64,000 nucleotides of DNA from Blepharisma stoltei. Lineage: Eukaryota > Ciliophora > Heterotrichea > Heterotrichida > Blepharismidae. The position numbers and the translations under genes are program-made. Within the stretch, counting starts at the first letter, position 1, and each line of letters opens with the position of its first letter. The notes under the pieces are model-generated. The model ran no database searches. It was not told where the DNA came from and was given only the letters and a program-made list of their open reading frames with translations. Where the stretch lies: contig CAJZBQ010000060.1 of NCBI GenBank assembly GCA_914767885.1, forward strand, positions 620,001 through 684,000. The letters run 5' to 3'. Below, in pieces: positions 42,393 to 53,385 of this stretch.

Positions 42393-43100
42393 ATGGCACT
42401 TGCTCCCTTTAAATTAGAGCTACTCACTGTAAAATTTCAATTTTTTAATAGAAAATTTTCAAGGTAAGAAACATATCTTTATATAGCCCAGCTTTGATAT
42501 AATCTAATGGAGGGAGTTATATTAGAATGTTATTTAAATATTCGGCATATAAATCCATTAATTTTTCATAAATTAAAATTCAAAAAATATTGCCTTATTT
42601 ATATTTTCTTTAAAGGTGGAGCTAGTGAAAAGCTTCAGGAGTATGGTGTGACAGAAAGTAATATCGTTAAAGCATTAGCTGCATATGTTTTTGTTGGCTA
42701 TAGCTATACTTGATTTATGTTCGGATTTTGCTATTATTTTAAACCAATCCAAAAATTATCAAGAATTTTTAATACCAACAAGATCTATATAATGATGGAA
42801 AAGTCTTGCCTTAATGAAAACACAATAAAGGAGACTTCTTATTACTATCATATCAAAAATAACCCCAAAAAGCTAGAATTAAGCATGGCTTTTGCAGATC
42901 AAATTGCATTAAAATCATTAATTTTCCCCGTGACAATACCTTTAAGGCTATGACTAACCATAAAAATTGTGAAATTTTGGAACAAAATCACAAAGCCCAC
43001 TACAGAAGCTTCCAATAATCTAAAAGAAGAGTTAAAAACTGAGGAATCTATGCCTATCGGAGAAGTATTCACGAAAGAGCAAGAATTTAAATCTGAATAA
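42393..43100 (+). CDS. FAM210/DUF1279-like membrane protein, copy 3 (diverged)
   Basis: ATG GCA CTT is cut by a degenerate family A element; rejoining at AGT gives MALSEKLQEYGVTES, which aligns with copies 1 and 2. Then YVFVGYSYTWFMFGFCYYF, FNTNKIY and a longer middle segment, TIPLRLWLTIKIVKFWNK, and an extra acidic tail (KTEESMPIGEVF). Trp by TGA in YTW-FMF and RLW-LT. About 160 aa. Stop TAA at 43098, 43 bp from the HDAC stop (convergent). Confidence 0.58.
42402..42623. mobile_element. Degenerate family A MITE in third codon of FAM210 copy 3
   Basis: 222 bp, ends GCTCCCTTTAAATTAGAGC / CTTTAAAGGTGGAGCT. Removal keeps the frame. No internal TIR copies remain. Confidence 0.6.
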
Positions 43101-43143
43101 TAAAGCCATTGTTTTTAAGATCCTTATGAGTCGAAATTTATTA

Positions 43144-45021
43144 TTAATCTTCTCTTTCCATATCTAAATCTTTTTTCTTTTGGAGACTGTCATTTGAGTA
43201 TCGGGGGTTCGGGGTATAGCGCCTTCCTATAGATGGCGCGCAATGCGCCATCACCGGGCCATGTCGGGAGAGGGTTCTCCACGAGGAATGGTTCCACGTG
43301 TGGAACCCTCTTTTTCCACGAGTCAAAAAGATGGTTCCACACGTGGAACCATTTCTCGTGGAGAACCCTCTCCCGACATGGCCCAGTGATGGCGCATTGC
43401 GCGCCATCTAATAGAATTCACTATATTATAAAATGGAGTTTCTGTATAATTTGAAATTGTCGGGGACACCGCACTCACTTTTTCTTTAAGCATCGTTACA
43501 ACTCTTTCTGCTGAGTGTCGAAGATATTCTTTTGAATTTTGGTTTTCCATATTGCTAATTGAAGGAATTAAAGAGAAATCAGGCCCGTAGTATCCTAAGT
43601 ACTCATCCCAGTCTGGCAGCTTAAAATCCAGCTCACGCCCACATACAATTCCAGTTTCATATGCCCAGCATCTTGACACATTTCTTAGTGTGTATCCTCC
43701 TCCACCTATCAGTAAAACTGGCTTTCCAAAACTTTTTACATACTCGACACAAGCACCATGCCCTTTAATTGACAAATTAAAGCAGCCAAGCCTATCCCCT
43801 GACAAGCTATCAGCTCCAGACTGCAAAATAATGACTTCAGGGTCATAAGTTTCCATAATTGTTGCAATGACAGGCTTGAATATCATTATATAGCTATCAT
43901 CATCCATCCCTTCACTCAGTGGGACATTTACACTATACCCATCTCCAATCCCATGCCCAGTGTCATTAAAATTCCCAGTATCAGGAAAATAGTTCCCAAA
44001 CTTATGGAAAGAACACGTCATGACTCTATTTGTGGTATAAAAAGCTTCCTCAACGCCATCACCATGATGAATGTCAATATCTTACTTACTTATTTACTTA
44101 GGTGTTTAAAGTGTCTTACCTCTTCCGCAGAATGATTTAGGCATGCATAAGCCCATCCTTTTAACTCCCAACTAGTGACGTCAGCAGCGATCCTCCCTAT
44201 ATGTTGGCATTCCAGAAGACTTCACTCGTCAGGCCAGAAGGTCCGCACTGGCCGCGTTGCCTCCCCGAACTTGATTCCTGCGCGTGTTCCGCTAAGGGTC
44301 ACCCTCCTCGGGTGTGTCAAGCAGAAAAACCACATGTTCCTAATACCCTGGACCAAAGAAATACCCTATGTGGTATTCCATATTGGTGTTGCGGATAAAG
44401 GTCCACGTGGAAAACTAAACCCTATAATAATAAAAGCGAAAGAAGGAATAGTTCTCGGAGAGAACTAATTCCGCACTGAGCCATTTTATTATTATTATTA
44501 TTATGAATGTCAATATCAATATAAAGCACTCTATAATGATTTTTCAACAGCTCTAAAGAACTTAATACACAGTCATTTATATAACAAAACCCGCTTGCTT
44601 CCTGCTGCTTTGCATGGTGGAAACCACCTGACCAATTAACTGCAATGTGATTTCTTCCTTCATTGATAGCGTTGGCGCCGATTATGCTACCTGAGGTTGT
44701 AAGCTTGCAGAAATCCCATAAACCTTCAAAAATAGGGCAGTCTTCACCCATGTTAAAGCCAATAAAAAGGTCTAAATAGTCATTAAGATTGTCAGGGGTG
44801 ACTGTTTTAAGAAAATCAATATAATCTTCAGTGTGAAAATAGGACAAATCTTCTTCAATTGTAACAGGAACTGCAGTGCCATCAATTACTTCTAACTGAT
44901 CAAGCATCCCATAATTCTGAAGCAAAGAATGGCACATTTTTACCCTATGCGGCTTCATTGGGTGCCCAAGACCATATATAAAATTCCCTATTTGGTCATC
45001 GAAATAATAAAGCACCTTCAT
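43144..45021 (-). CDS. HDAC1: Class I histone deacetylase (Rpd3/HDAC1-like)
   Basis: Zinc-dependent deacetylase. Starts [57 protein letters not shown] (catalytic His pair), then DIDIH | HGDGVEEAF with zinc ligands Asp and His, [18 protein letters not shown] and [13 protein letters not shown] family 2 retroelement (44082-44502) falls exactly inside the DIDIH-HGDG zinc motif, and a palindromic element (43232-43413) sits near the C-terminus; both are frame-neutral on removal. The short C-tail ends DLDMERED. Divergence from animal HDAC1 is moderate. Nuclear chromatin role by family. Confidence 0.93.
43232..43413. mobile_element. Foldback element in HDAC gene
   Basis: About 182 bp with TA borders (43230-43231, 43412-43413). 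Near-perfect arms (GATGGCGCGCAATGCGCCAT, GGTTCCACGTGTGGAACC; GGGAGAGGGTTCTCCACGAG) and a short centre. Removal gives [16 protein letters not shown] in frame. Confidence 0.82.
44082..44502 (+). mobile_element. Retroelement family 2 in HDAC gene
   Basis: 421 bp, 15-bp duplication ATGAATGTCAATATC (44067-44081, 44503-44517). Starts with TTAC repeats and ends CCATTTTATTATTATTATT. Antisense to the gene. Confidence 0.87.
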
Positions 45022-45062
45022 ATTAATTTTATTATAGATTTAAAAAATGAGGGATTATTGGG

Positions 45063-45606
45063 TTAAATATAATAAGAATAATATTTTGACGCCAAATCAT
45101 AAATGACTCCAAAGGTGTGACCAATTTCTGTAGAAAGGATGACAGGGAAAGGATATTTCTGCCAATCAGTATCAAAATCAACGTCTAAGGGCAGCTGAGA
45201 TATAACAAATAAGGTAAATGCTATGGTAATATATTGCTGTGTTTGGTATTTCCCTTGCAGAACTTTTGGAAGAACTATATAAACTATAACCAAGCTATTA
45301 ATCCAGATAAGCTGATAGCCTATTTGTAAAATACTCTAAAGACGCGCCTAGTAATATGCTTGCAGAAACTGCATATAAGCTCTCTCAGAACAACTTAACG
45401 TGGGGATTAATAAGATGCTGATTAGATTTTACATGAAGTTTTACTCTGTTGAGCTTTGTTGCTATAAATAAATACCCTGGAGTATATAAAATAGCGAAAG
45501 ACACTAGAAACCTTGTTGTGTCTTGAAAAAAGTTAAAGAGATTTAAACACATGGTCCAGCAGGTTAACTTTAAAATCAGTATCCATATTTCGCCTTTTCC
45601 AAGCAT
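45063..45606 (-). CDS. Multi-pass membrane protein
   Basis: Starts MLGKGEIWILILKLTCWTMC. At least five hydrophobic segments (ILILKLTCWTMCLNLF, FLVSFAILYTPGYLFIA, SLYAVSASILLGASL, SLVIVYIVLPKVL, YITIAFTLFVISQLPL) and a loop with DVDFDTDWQKYPF. A one-base shift is needed between about 45320 and 45295 (an odd intron or sequence error). Ends KYYSYYI. Family not recognised. Head-to-head with the EAPP-like gene, 25 bp between the two ATGs. Confidence 0.5.
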
Positions 45607-45631
45607 TCTTTATATACTCTTAATAGATAAA

Positions 45632-46425
45632 ATGGATGATTGAACACCTATTGAAGGCTCAGTTTTAAACACTATAACTGTTGATGCTACTGACAAAGCA
45701 ATAAAAAAGAAAATGAAAGAGCTTGATATAGAAGAAGAATTCCATGATCCCTCTTTAGATATCAAATTAGAATCTTGGAGCCTTAATACATTCGGAAAGC
45801 GTTCTGAAACCGTCTTATCCTGTCCTAGCTGCTTCTCACTCCCCCCCCTCCGTGAGTGAACAAAAAAATTTTGTTCGCTCACGGAGGGGGGTTAATTTTT
45901 TTTTTTTAAAACAATTTATATATAAATTTTATAAAATATATTTTTTTTCGAAATATAAAAAAAAATCCTAATTCGCAAAAATTGAAAAACACAAATATTA
46001 ATTTAATTTATAAAATTTATGTTTTAAAAAGCAATTCGTTTAAAATAATACAGAATTAGCTCTAGATTTCATTATACTAATTATCATTTATATATCAAAT
46101 TTTTTTCAATAAAAATATTTTCTATTAAAAAATTTTTGTTCACTCACGGAGGGTGGGTTTTTGGGCAAAAAAATAGCGATTTTTCTAATGGTTTTGTTCA
46201 CTCACGGAGGGGGGGAAGTCAGTAATTACTTATAACTCAATCCCTCAAGAAAAATCATTCCTTTCGAAAAAAACCATAAATACCTCTTTCTCAAAAACTG
46301 TTGGGACTTCAGAAAATGATATAAATTTCCTCATAAATTGCAAAATCTGTATGGCTGAGCTAGGGGTTTATGATCCAAGCCTAAAAAATTACCATTTGTT
46401 ATATTGCCTCCCAGGATATGGCTAA
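45632..46425 (+). CDS. EAPP: EAPP-like protein (E2F-associated phosphoprotein family)
   Basis: About 137 aa: MDDWTPIEGSVLNTITV, acidic helix, then ETVLSCPSCFSVITYNSIPQ, NCKICMAELGVYDPSLKNYHL and a short end LLYCLPGYG. Two CxxC motifs and VYD...YH match the conserved C-terminal part of EAPP. A family B MITE (45839-46218) splits it at CFS-VITYN in frame. The first Trp is a TGA. Shorter than human EAPP. Confidence 0.72.
45839..46218 (-). mobile_element. MITE family B in EAPP-like gene
   Basis: 380 bp, TCA at 45836-45838 and 46219-46221. Hairpin left, double terminus right. Confidence 0.87.
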
Positions 46426-46467
46426 AGAAATTGTGTTTAATATGATAATTAATTTACTTAAAATTCG

Positions 46468-46953
46468 CTAGTCGCTGCTATTCATCGGCATAGCTTGAGT
46501 GTTCGCTATAAACCGTCCTTTAACTCTTAATCTCTTATCTGCAACTTGTTTTCTGCAATTGTAGCTCACTCTTTTGCCCCAATGTCTCCTTTTCTTCTTC
46601 TCTTGGAATTTTCGAATTTTCAATTTTCTCTCCTCAGGAGTTAGACCACCGATCCTTTTCAGAGTCGTGGGTACTAGAATTTGAAAAGCAATGGGCATTT
46701 TAGGCTCCTCATTTGTGTAGTCGTCTAAGATGTGAGGGCTGAGGGTGACATTGAATGAGGAATCTTTGAACTGCGAGTTGCAATCTTCATCGTATGGGTC
46801 TGTGTTGAAATCTGTGGTGTTAGAGCACGTGGAAGAAGAGAGGAGATCGAAAAATGAGGAAGATCTCTCTCGTTTACCGATTTGACATAAGTCAAAATCA
46901 AGGAGATTTTGCTCCAAGTCAGTTTGGCCTTGTTCCCAAGCGGATAAAAACAT
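46468..46953 (-). CDS. CCT-motif protein
   Basis: From ATG 46953 (MFLSAWEQGQTDLEQNLL). Acidic/Ser-rich middle, then RKLKIRKFQEKKKRRHWGK, KRVSYNCRKQVADKRLRVKG: a CCT (CONSTANS/CO-like/TOC1) motif, best known from plant transcription regulators but present in other protists. An extended N-terminus from ATG 47039 (MFVIKNNLDEKFNL) joins in frame if a 17-nt GT..AG intron (GTCATTTTCTGTTGCAG) is used. Convergent with the EAPP-like gene. Confidence 0.72.
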   Translation of the reverse strand: MFLSAWEQGQTDLEQNLLDFDLCQIGKRERSSSFFDLLSSSTCSNTTDFNTDPYDEDCNSQFKDSSFNVTLSPHILDDYTNEEPKMPIAFQILVPTTLKRIGGLTPEERKLKIRKFQEKKKRRHWGKRVSYNCRKQVADKRLRVKGRFIANTQAMPMNSSD

Positions 46954-47738
46954 ATTTTTATTGGACTGCAACAGAAAATGACTTCACTGAATGGCATCAA
47001 GTTAAATTTCTCGTCTAGATTATTCTTTATAACAAACATAAAAATAAGTGTTTGGTAAGAATGAAATAGAATAAAATTTATTATGTGGTGTATTTTTCAC
47101 TTTATTGAAATTTACAAGAGAGTAACAAAATTACATTTGAAATGAAGATAAATGCAGAAACAGCTTAACCCCTTTTGGAGTGGATAAATATCAGTAAATT
47201 TTTAAATTGGAATAAAATGTAATTTGTAGATAAAATAATAATTACATTAAAATAGTTTTGGCATCAAATTAATGCTGTCAAGATTAATTTTTAACTACTA
47301 TTTAAAGGGAGAAATGCAAATTAAATACTTTTTAATGAAAATAACACTTTAATCATTCCAATTTTATAAATTAATAATATAAAAAATTACTGTTTTTTCA
47401 AAAATAGCTAGTCCTCTTATAATTGGAGCCTCAATTGTTATCGACTCTTTCTCGACAATTCCTTTATAAATTTTAAAAAGGAGAAAAGAAAGACCCTGAT
47501 AAATGCAGAGAGAATATAGTGTAGGGATAATAAATTTTTAAATAAGCAATTGGAGCGGATTTTTGGTTCCAAATTAAGGAGAGTTAGATAATAATTAAAT
47601 AACTGCCAAATATTTTTCTTTTCTTTTTTAAACCAATAATCCAAAAACTGCTGAGGCCTCTTAAAACAGAAAATTAAAAGGGAAGCTTAAAATTTCCCAT
47701 ATAAAAAACTAGCTTTATTTTCTTTAAATCAAAGAAAC
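46954..47738. other. AT-rich intergenic region
   Basis: About 700-785 bases, no gene. Contains scraps that resemble MITE cores (runs of AAATTTTAAA, and an imperfect inverted pair CTCTTATAATTGGAGCC / GAGGCCTCTTAAAAC at about 47413 and 47653) but no clear element. Confidence 0.4.
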
Positions 47739-49569
47739 TTAAATAATTCTATGGTATTTTACATCTCTTTTTTCATCTTTATTAAGTAATGGACTCATAC
47801 TATCTGATTCTGTTTTTCTTCTATTGATGGATTCATCCAAGCCATAAGCAAAAATAATGCACACTAACCCAAAAATCGCAAAAATAATAAAAATAAAGTG
47901 TGAATTCAACGGATACCCTAATCCACTATTAAGAGATCAGCCAAATATAGTCCCTGCTAAAGCTGGGCCTATAAACCTACACAAGCTAACAGAACTTTGT
48001 GCTATCCCATTAGCAGCTCCTAAGTAATTATAATCAACCGAATGATTTACTCCTAACTCCCTCCCCCCCCCCCCCCTCCGTGAGCGAACAAAACCATTAG
48101 AAAAATCGGCATTTTTTGACCAAAAACCCACCCTCCGTGAGTGAACAAAAATTTTTTTAATAGAAAAAATTTTAATGGAAAAAAATTTTGATATATAAGT
48201 GATAATTAGTATAATGAAATCTAGAGCTAATTCTGTTTAATTTTAAACAAATTTGCGTTTTAAAACATAAATTTTGCAAATTAAATTAATATTTGCTTCC
48301 CAATTTTTGCAAATTAGGATTTTTTTTTAAATTTCGAAAAAAAATATTTTTTATAAAAATTTATATATAAAATTTTTTTTTAAAAAAAAAAAAATTAACC
48401 CCCCTCCGTGAGCGAACAAAATTTTTTTGTTCGCTCACGGGAGGGGGGGGGGGAGTAAGGTAACACTCGTAAACACACTGGCTTGAGTTGAAGCAAAGAA
48501 AATATACAAAACTATTATAGCGATTCATAAGCTCCAGCCTCCAAATACATGAATATTTGGAAGCATCAAAAAATCTATTATCAAAATTACTCATGCGACT
48601 TTAATCCATTGCAAAATCCCAAAATAATTCAATGCAGATGGCACTATAAAGGTCTGGAACAGTATTATTGATGCCCCTCCAAAGGACTGAACTATTCCTA
48701 TATCAGCCTCGCTATTTCATTCTAACCCTCCATTTATTTTCAAAGCTCTGCACCAAAAAGTAAAAACTTCATTAAAACTTGAAAATATAAGGGCACCTAT
48801 TGAATGGATCGCCGCACATAACAAAAATTTTGAATTTTTTGTGAGCAAGCAAGGACTGATTTTTCTTTTTGATTTTTTTTTGGTTTCGTAGAGTGAAAAA
48901 TATCCTACAGTGAAAATAAATAAAGATACAAATGAATTTGCAAGCGTTGGAAGAAAATAAGGGTATTGTCCTCAAAACCCAGAAGGAGAAAAAATGCTTG
49001 GAATTTTGTCAGAAATTCGTGATAATGTCCCTCCAATTATCGGGCCTACAGTCGTTCCTAACCCTCAAGCAATCCCTAAATAGCTGAATAGTTTAGATGA
49101 ATTGGTATCATCTGTAATTTCTGCAGCATAAGCTCTAAAAATAGTCGCATTCCCATTAATTAGTCCATTTAAAGATCGAAAAATAATCGCTCATGTATAA
49201 TTAGGAGCAAGCCCTAATAAAGGTGCTGTAAATGCATTGCCAAGCATCCCTATCAATAATGTAGGTCTTCTTCCATACTTATCTGAAATAATACCCCTAA
49301 ATTAAAAGTTACCAAAAAGGAGCACTCAGAAATTGAGCAAGATTGAAAGAAGAGACCAATAGTCCTGAATACAAAGAAACAATGCCGTCTGTAGATTTAT
49401 CATTTCTATCCAGTCAGTAAAAAAAATCAGCTACCATATAAGCAATAAAAGGTAAAAGTACAGAATTTAATACGCCTTCAATGAATATAGCCAGAACCAC
49501 CACAAATGATTTTGCTTATTAGCCCTTACCTTTAGGAAGTGGCGTTTGCTTTTTCCTCCCTTTATTCAT
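47739..49569 (-). CDS. MFS transporter
   Basis: About 470 aa with 12 hydrophobic segments. Starts MNKGRKKQTPLPK; conserved loop 2-3 motif WGIISDKYGRRPTLLIG (MFS motif A), NGLINGNATIFRAYAAEITD, GIAWGLGTTVGPIIGGTL (motif C), and a second-half NYLGAANGIAQSSVSLCRFIGPALAGTIFGW. These resemble ZIFL/multidrug-type major facilitators (H+ antiporters). A 15-nt intron at 49515-49529 and a 16-nt intron at 49297-49312. Trp by TGA at many sites. A family B MITE (48059-48455) is in the last quarter; the join VTL-GVNHSVDYN is in frame. Confidence 0.85.
48059..48455 (+). mobile_element. MITE family B in MFS gene
   Basis: 397 bp, TAA at 48056-48058 and 48456-48458. Poly-C run at the left terminus, hairpin right. 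Excision keeps the frame. Confidence 0.87.
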
Positions 49570-49686
49570 TTTTTATAAAATATTGATATTAAAATGACTG
49601 GGTCTAATACTAGTGAACCAATTTATAACGATTATTTATATAATGATTAAAATATTTGAAATTTATAACATAAATATTAAAAGTAT

Positions 49687-51904
49687 TTACACTTTAGCTT
49701 CAACTGCATCTTTTGCAGATTCCCATCTAGTTCTAAACAAAATCCACACTAAAAGGCATAAAGAAGTAAAATCTCCTATAAAAAGCCCAGTCCAAACCCC
49801 ATGCAAGCCGAGATCGCCAAAAAACGCAAGAACATATCCTAAAGGTGACCCAATACAGTAATATCCGACCACAAAAACCCCAACAACTTTGCTTTGCTTT
49901 GCAAGTCCTCTTAAAATCCCTACAATTGTGCAGCTACATGCACTAAGAAAAATATAAACACCTACTATGTAAGAAATTGAGCTCGTAATGTCAATTACAT
50001 TTTCATCCTAAATAAAATTTACCTTGGTAAAAATTTCACTTCATGGAAATCCAAAAATTATGGTTGCAGTTGATATAGGAAGCATGATGACGAGTAATAT
50101 AATAAACGACGCTTTTACAAAAAGCAAAGCTTTTTTGGGCTTTGATTCTCCAATGGCTCTTCCAACTACTGAAGCCATAGTTATGCTTAATCCAACAGGA
50201 AGCATATAAAAAAACCCATCAGCGCTGACAATTATTATATGTGCGGCTTGATAATCATGCCCGAGCAATGTAGCCTGGTATAACGCAAATTCATAAAATA
50301 CTGTTGGAATAAGTACATTTATTAAAGTAGGAATTGCATATACTTATTTACCAAGAATAGCCCACTAAGGAGCATTTTTTGGATGGCCCAAACAATAGCT
50401 GGCTTGAAAATTCGTTGGGCATGCCATATTTTCTGGCTAACCAAATGGCGAATCAAATGCTCCTTAGTGGGCTATTCTTGGCAAACAGGTATATTTTTAA
50501 AAACACTTTAATGTTTTCGAAATAGTTACTGAAATCAATTCCAGTTCTGCATTTCTTATCAAGTTTTTTAACTCTGACGACTGTAAATAAGACTATAACT
50601 AGGATTGAATAAGTCATGTTGGTTGCAATTGCGGCACCTATAATTAAAATATGGCGTCTTCGTCTGGGCATGGCCTTCCGGCCATGCATACTCGACTCAT
50701 ATTTTAACTATATCCGGCAAGGTTTTGCCATTCTGAAGTGAGCAGCAATGCTAGGTAAGCAATTCTGGATGTTTACAGAGCCTAGCCCAAGCTTGTCTTC
50801 GGGATGGATTTTACCTCGTAGGTAAAGGTGACAGGTGGTTGGAAAGGGGAAGCCCAGCAGAGTCCACACGACCCATCGGGCAACTCCCTAGCGTGAAACC
50901 GGGCGTTACGTCCCGGGCTACTTGCTTTCCCTTTTTGCCGAGAGCCTACCAGAAAATCCATTTTTTGGGTTTTCGGAATGGCAACGACGTAGGGCACGGC
51001 CAGTAACTCACTCATGAGTCGTCGAAGTCGGTAACACCCCTCCAAGCCTGTATTAGCGATCAAAGCAGGCTGGACCGGCGGCCTGTGGGCCTGACAAGGT
51101 GGAAGAGAAGGTGACAGGTCCGGTTCTTGCTGACCTCCGTGGTGGACGTTAAGCGTGATAATTCTAATGTAATGTAATGCAATTGCGGCACCTACTTCAT
51201 ATAATTCAAAATAGACAATAAATAGATATCCAGAAAAGATATGTGACATAGAGGCTATCAAATAAGCTATAAAGCCAGGCCAAAAATGGCCTTGTGCTTG
51301 TAAATATCTTCTATAGCTTTCAGAAAACATTAAAAGGCCAATTGCTGGAATGTAGTATTTTATTCCAATTTTTTAAAAAAATGATTTTTTATTAAATATC
51401 CAAGCCTAAATTTTTTATAGAAAAGGAATTATCCATTAGAATTTAATTATAAATTCTCTTTAATTATTATATATAGTTACTTGCATATTTTGCAATTCGA
51501 GGATCGACTCCAATAAACACAAACCACGTCTCTGAGTTAAACCAAAATAAAAGCGACGTAAAATAAGCAATAGCCATAACTGATAAGCCTCTTTGAAACC
51601 AAATTCCTACTAAATGATATTGCTTTCTTCCAAAAGCTTGGGCACATAAAGTGTCTAATCCTCCACTTAATCCCATAGATAGAGATACCCCAATTATAAC
51701 AATTCAAGAATATCCTAACCCCATTCCTGCAAATCTGTACTTGTCTATATTTCCCACATATAAAAAACTCGTAAGCTTGATCACCACGTTTAAAAATTGA
51801 GACACCACCACAGGTAAACTCAAAGAACCTAAGTGATAAACTGCTTTGCAAAAAGAAAAATCTGAACGTTTGTCGATTAAAGGCTCATTTCTTCGAGGCT
51901 CCAT
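49687..51904 (-). CDS. MATE family efflux transporter
   Basis: Starts MEPRRNEPLIDKRSDF. MATE features: LGSLSLPVVVSQFLNVVIKL, GLSGGLDTLCAQAFGRKQYHL (the MATE SALDTLCGQAFGA motif), YIPAIGLLMFSESYRRYLQAQG, LGHDYQAAHIIIVSADGFFY, GLSITMASVVGRAIGESKP and YYCIGSPLGYVLAFF. Na+ or H+ coupled drug/metabolite export by family. 15-nt intron at 50008-50022. Three unlike inserts split it (51363-51471, 50641-51177, 50343-50493); all restore the frame on removal. Stop TAA at 49687. Confidence 0.9.
50343..50493. mobile_element. Foldback element in MATE gene
   Basis: About 151 bp, borders TATA (50339-50342, 50490-50493). Arms CCAAGAATAGCCCACTAAGG and its perfect complement; the inner loop also pairs (TGGCATGCCATA..). 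Starts TATAC rather than TATAG. Removal gives LKIYAIPTL in frame. Confidence 0.78.
50641..51177 (+). mobile_element. Retroelement family 1, full-length type copy, in MATE gene
   Basis: 537 bp, 17-bp duplication TGCAATTGCGGCACCTA (50624-50640, 51178-51194). Head TAATTAAAATATGGCGTC, 3' end GGACGTTAAGCGTGATAA and tail TAATGTAATG. Inserted antisense; removal gives EVGAAIATNMTY. Confidence 0.87.
51363..51471. other. Short TA-bounded IES in MATE gene
   Basis: 109 bp between TA at 51361-51362 and 51470-51471, AT-rich, with stops and no clear terminal inverted repeat. Removal gives YASNYIKYYIPAIG in frame. Confidence 0.68.
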
Positions 51905-53385
51905 AATAAATTAAGTTTATTGGAGTTTCATTAATTTAAGTAAAATGTTACCATAAGGAGTTGTTTTAATATTTTTTTCTTCAAATGTGTGAAATCTTTT
52001 AGAGTAAAGAAATTTATAAAGACAAAATTAATCGCAGCAAGGTAGGAGAAAATATTTAATGGCATAGGAAAATATTGGAATGGTAATTTTAGCTTTGAAA
52101 TTTAGTGATGTTTAGAAGATGAAGAGTTGATGAGGAGATATTTATAGTCATACAAACGTAAAAAAATATGATAAATTTAACATTCAATTTCATATTGAAA
52201 TAATTTTTTTTATTGTTAAAAATGCTATGCGATTGAGAGAGCTTATCAGTTGCAATTTATTGACAATTTTTTTAAAAGTTTTATTTAATAATTTGCATTT
52301 TTTATAGAATTGAGGTGAATTTGATAAAGAAATGATTTTATGAAATTTATAAAATTAATTGTTAATAAATATTAAGATTTTTCTGAACGTGGGTTTTGTC
52401 TTCGTTAAAGGGGTCCTCCCCCGGTTGTTGCAGGTGACATATGAATGGCTGTGCCGTTTGAGTACTTAGGTTTGGGACTTGCTGAACACTTGCTTCATCT
52501 CAGTTTTCACTGATTCTGATCCAGTGGCTTTATCTTGACCTTTGGAAGACACCCGTAGCCAGGTTTACAGAAGTCTAGAGGGTGGAAACCGTATATAAGT
52601 CCGCAAGTAAGTAACTTAGACGTCCTGACGACGTCCTAGGGTAATCTAATTCTTCTGATCGGTATACCCGACGACTCATCTAATCAGAAATTAAATATTA
52701 AGTCTAAAGTTTGAGGCTAAAAATATTAAAGATTTCCCGTTGATACAAAAATCAAAATCTAGCTTAAATAAATGGCATATAAAAAGGCATTTTCTATAAT
52801 GATAATCCTTGTTAATTTTTGTTTTAATTTGCTAGCTGGGAATATATTAGTAAAGCAAACCCTTTTCAATGTTTTAATTGCGATCCTTTCTTGCTCAAAT
52901 AGAAAAAATATTTTAAATAAAAACTAAAAAGTAAAACTTATTATGTTTCTATCAAGTATATATAGGCAAACACTTTATATAAATTCATTTGCTGAGTAAA
53001 AAATTCAAAGTAAATATTTCAAACTATTATTTGCTTACAAGTGAAGCTTTTTTAAAACTAAAAAAACCATATTTATTGACATGGAATAACAAAAAAATTT
53101 TATAATCATGAATTTCGTAGGATATCTGTCTATTTAGGATTCCAGATCTCAGATATTTAGGACTTTAAAAAAATGATTTAAATATACTAGCAAGTTTAAT
53201 GCAAAATATGTGCCCATCACACTGATTTTTGCGGTTATTATCTATCTCAGTTCTATCTATACATTATATGTGAGCTAGTAAAGCAGACTATACTTAATTA
53301 ATAAATAAAGATGTAATAAAAAAACTATAAATGGAAAGAAACTTTTAATAAAGGCTAACTTAATATTAGCAGTTTATACTAAAAA
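51905..53385. other. Long AT-rich intergenic region
   Basis: About 1.5 kb between two minus-strand genes. Apart from the retroelement at 52377-52691, nothing recognisable: no long open frame or MITE terminus. Confidence 0.5.
52377..52691 (+). mobile_element. SINE-like retroelement, intergenic
   Basis: 315 bp, GC-richer than the flanks, 11-bp duplication TAAATATTAAG (52366-52376, 52692-52702). Ends with a TAATC-type tail (CATCTAATCAG). Confidence 0.72.

Noticed and set aside
10146..48455. C- and G-run hairpins as rho-independent terminators or CRISPR repeats
   Set aside because: They are terminal repeats of MITEs with 3-bp target duplications; the organism is eukaryotic and no spacer array exists.
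49297..49312. Frameshift in the MFS gene
   Set aside because: Explained by a 16-nt GT..AG intron.
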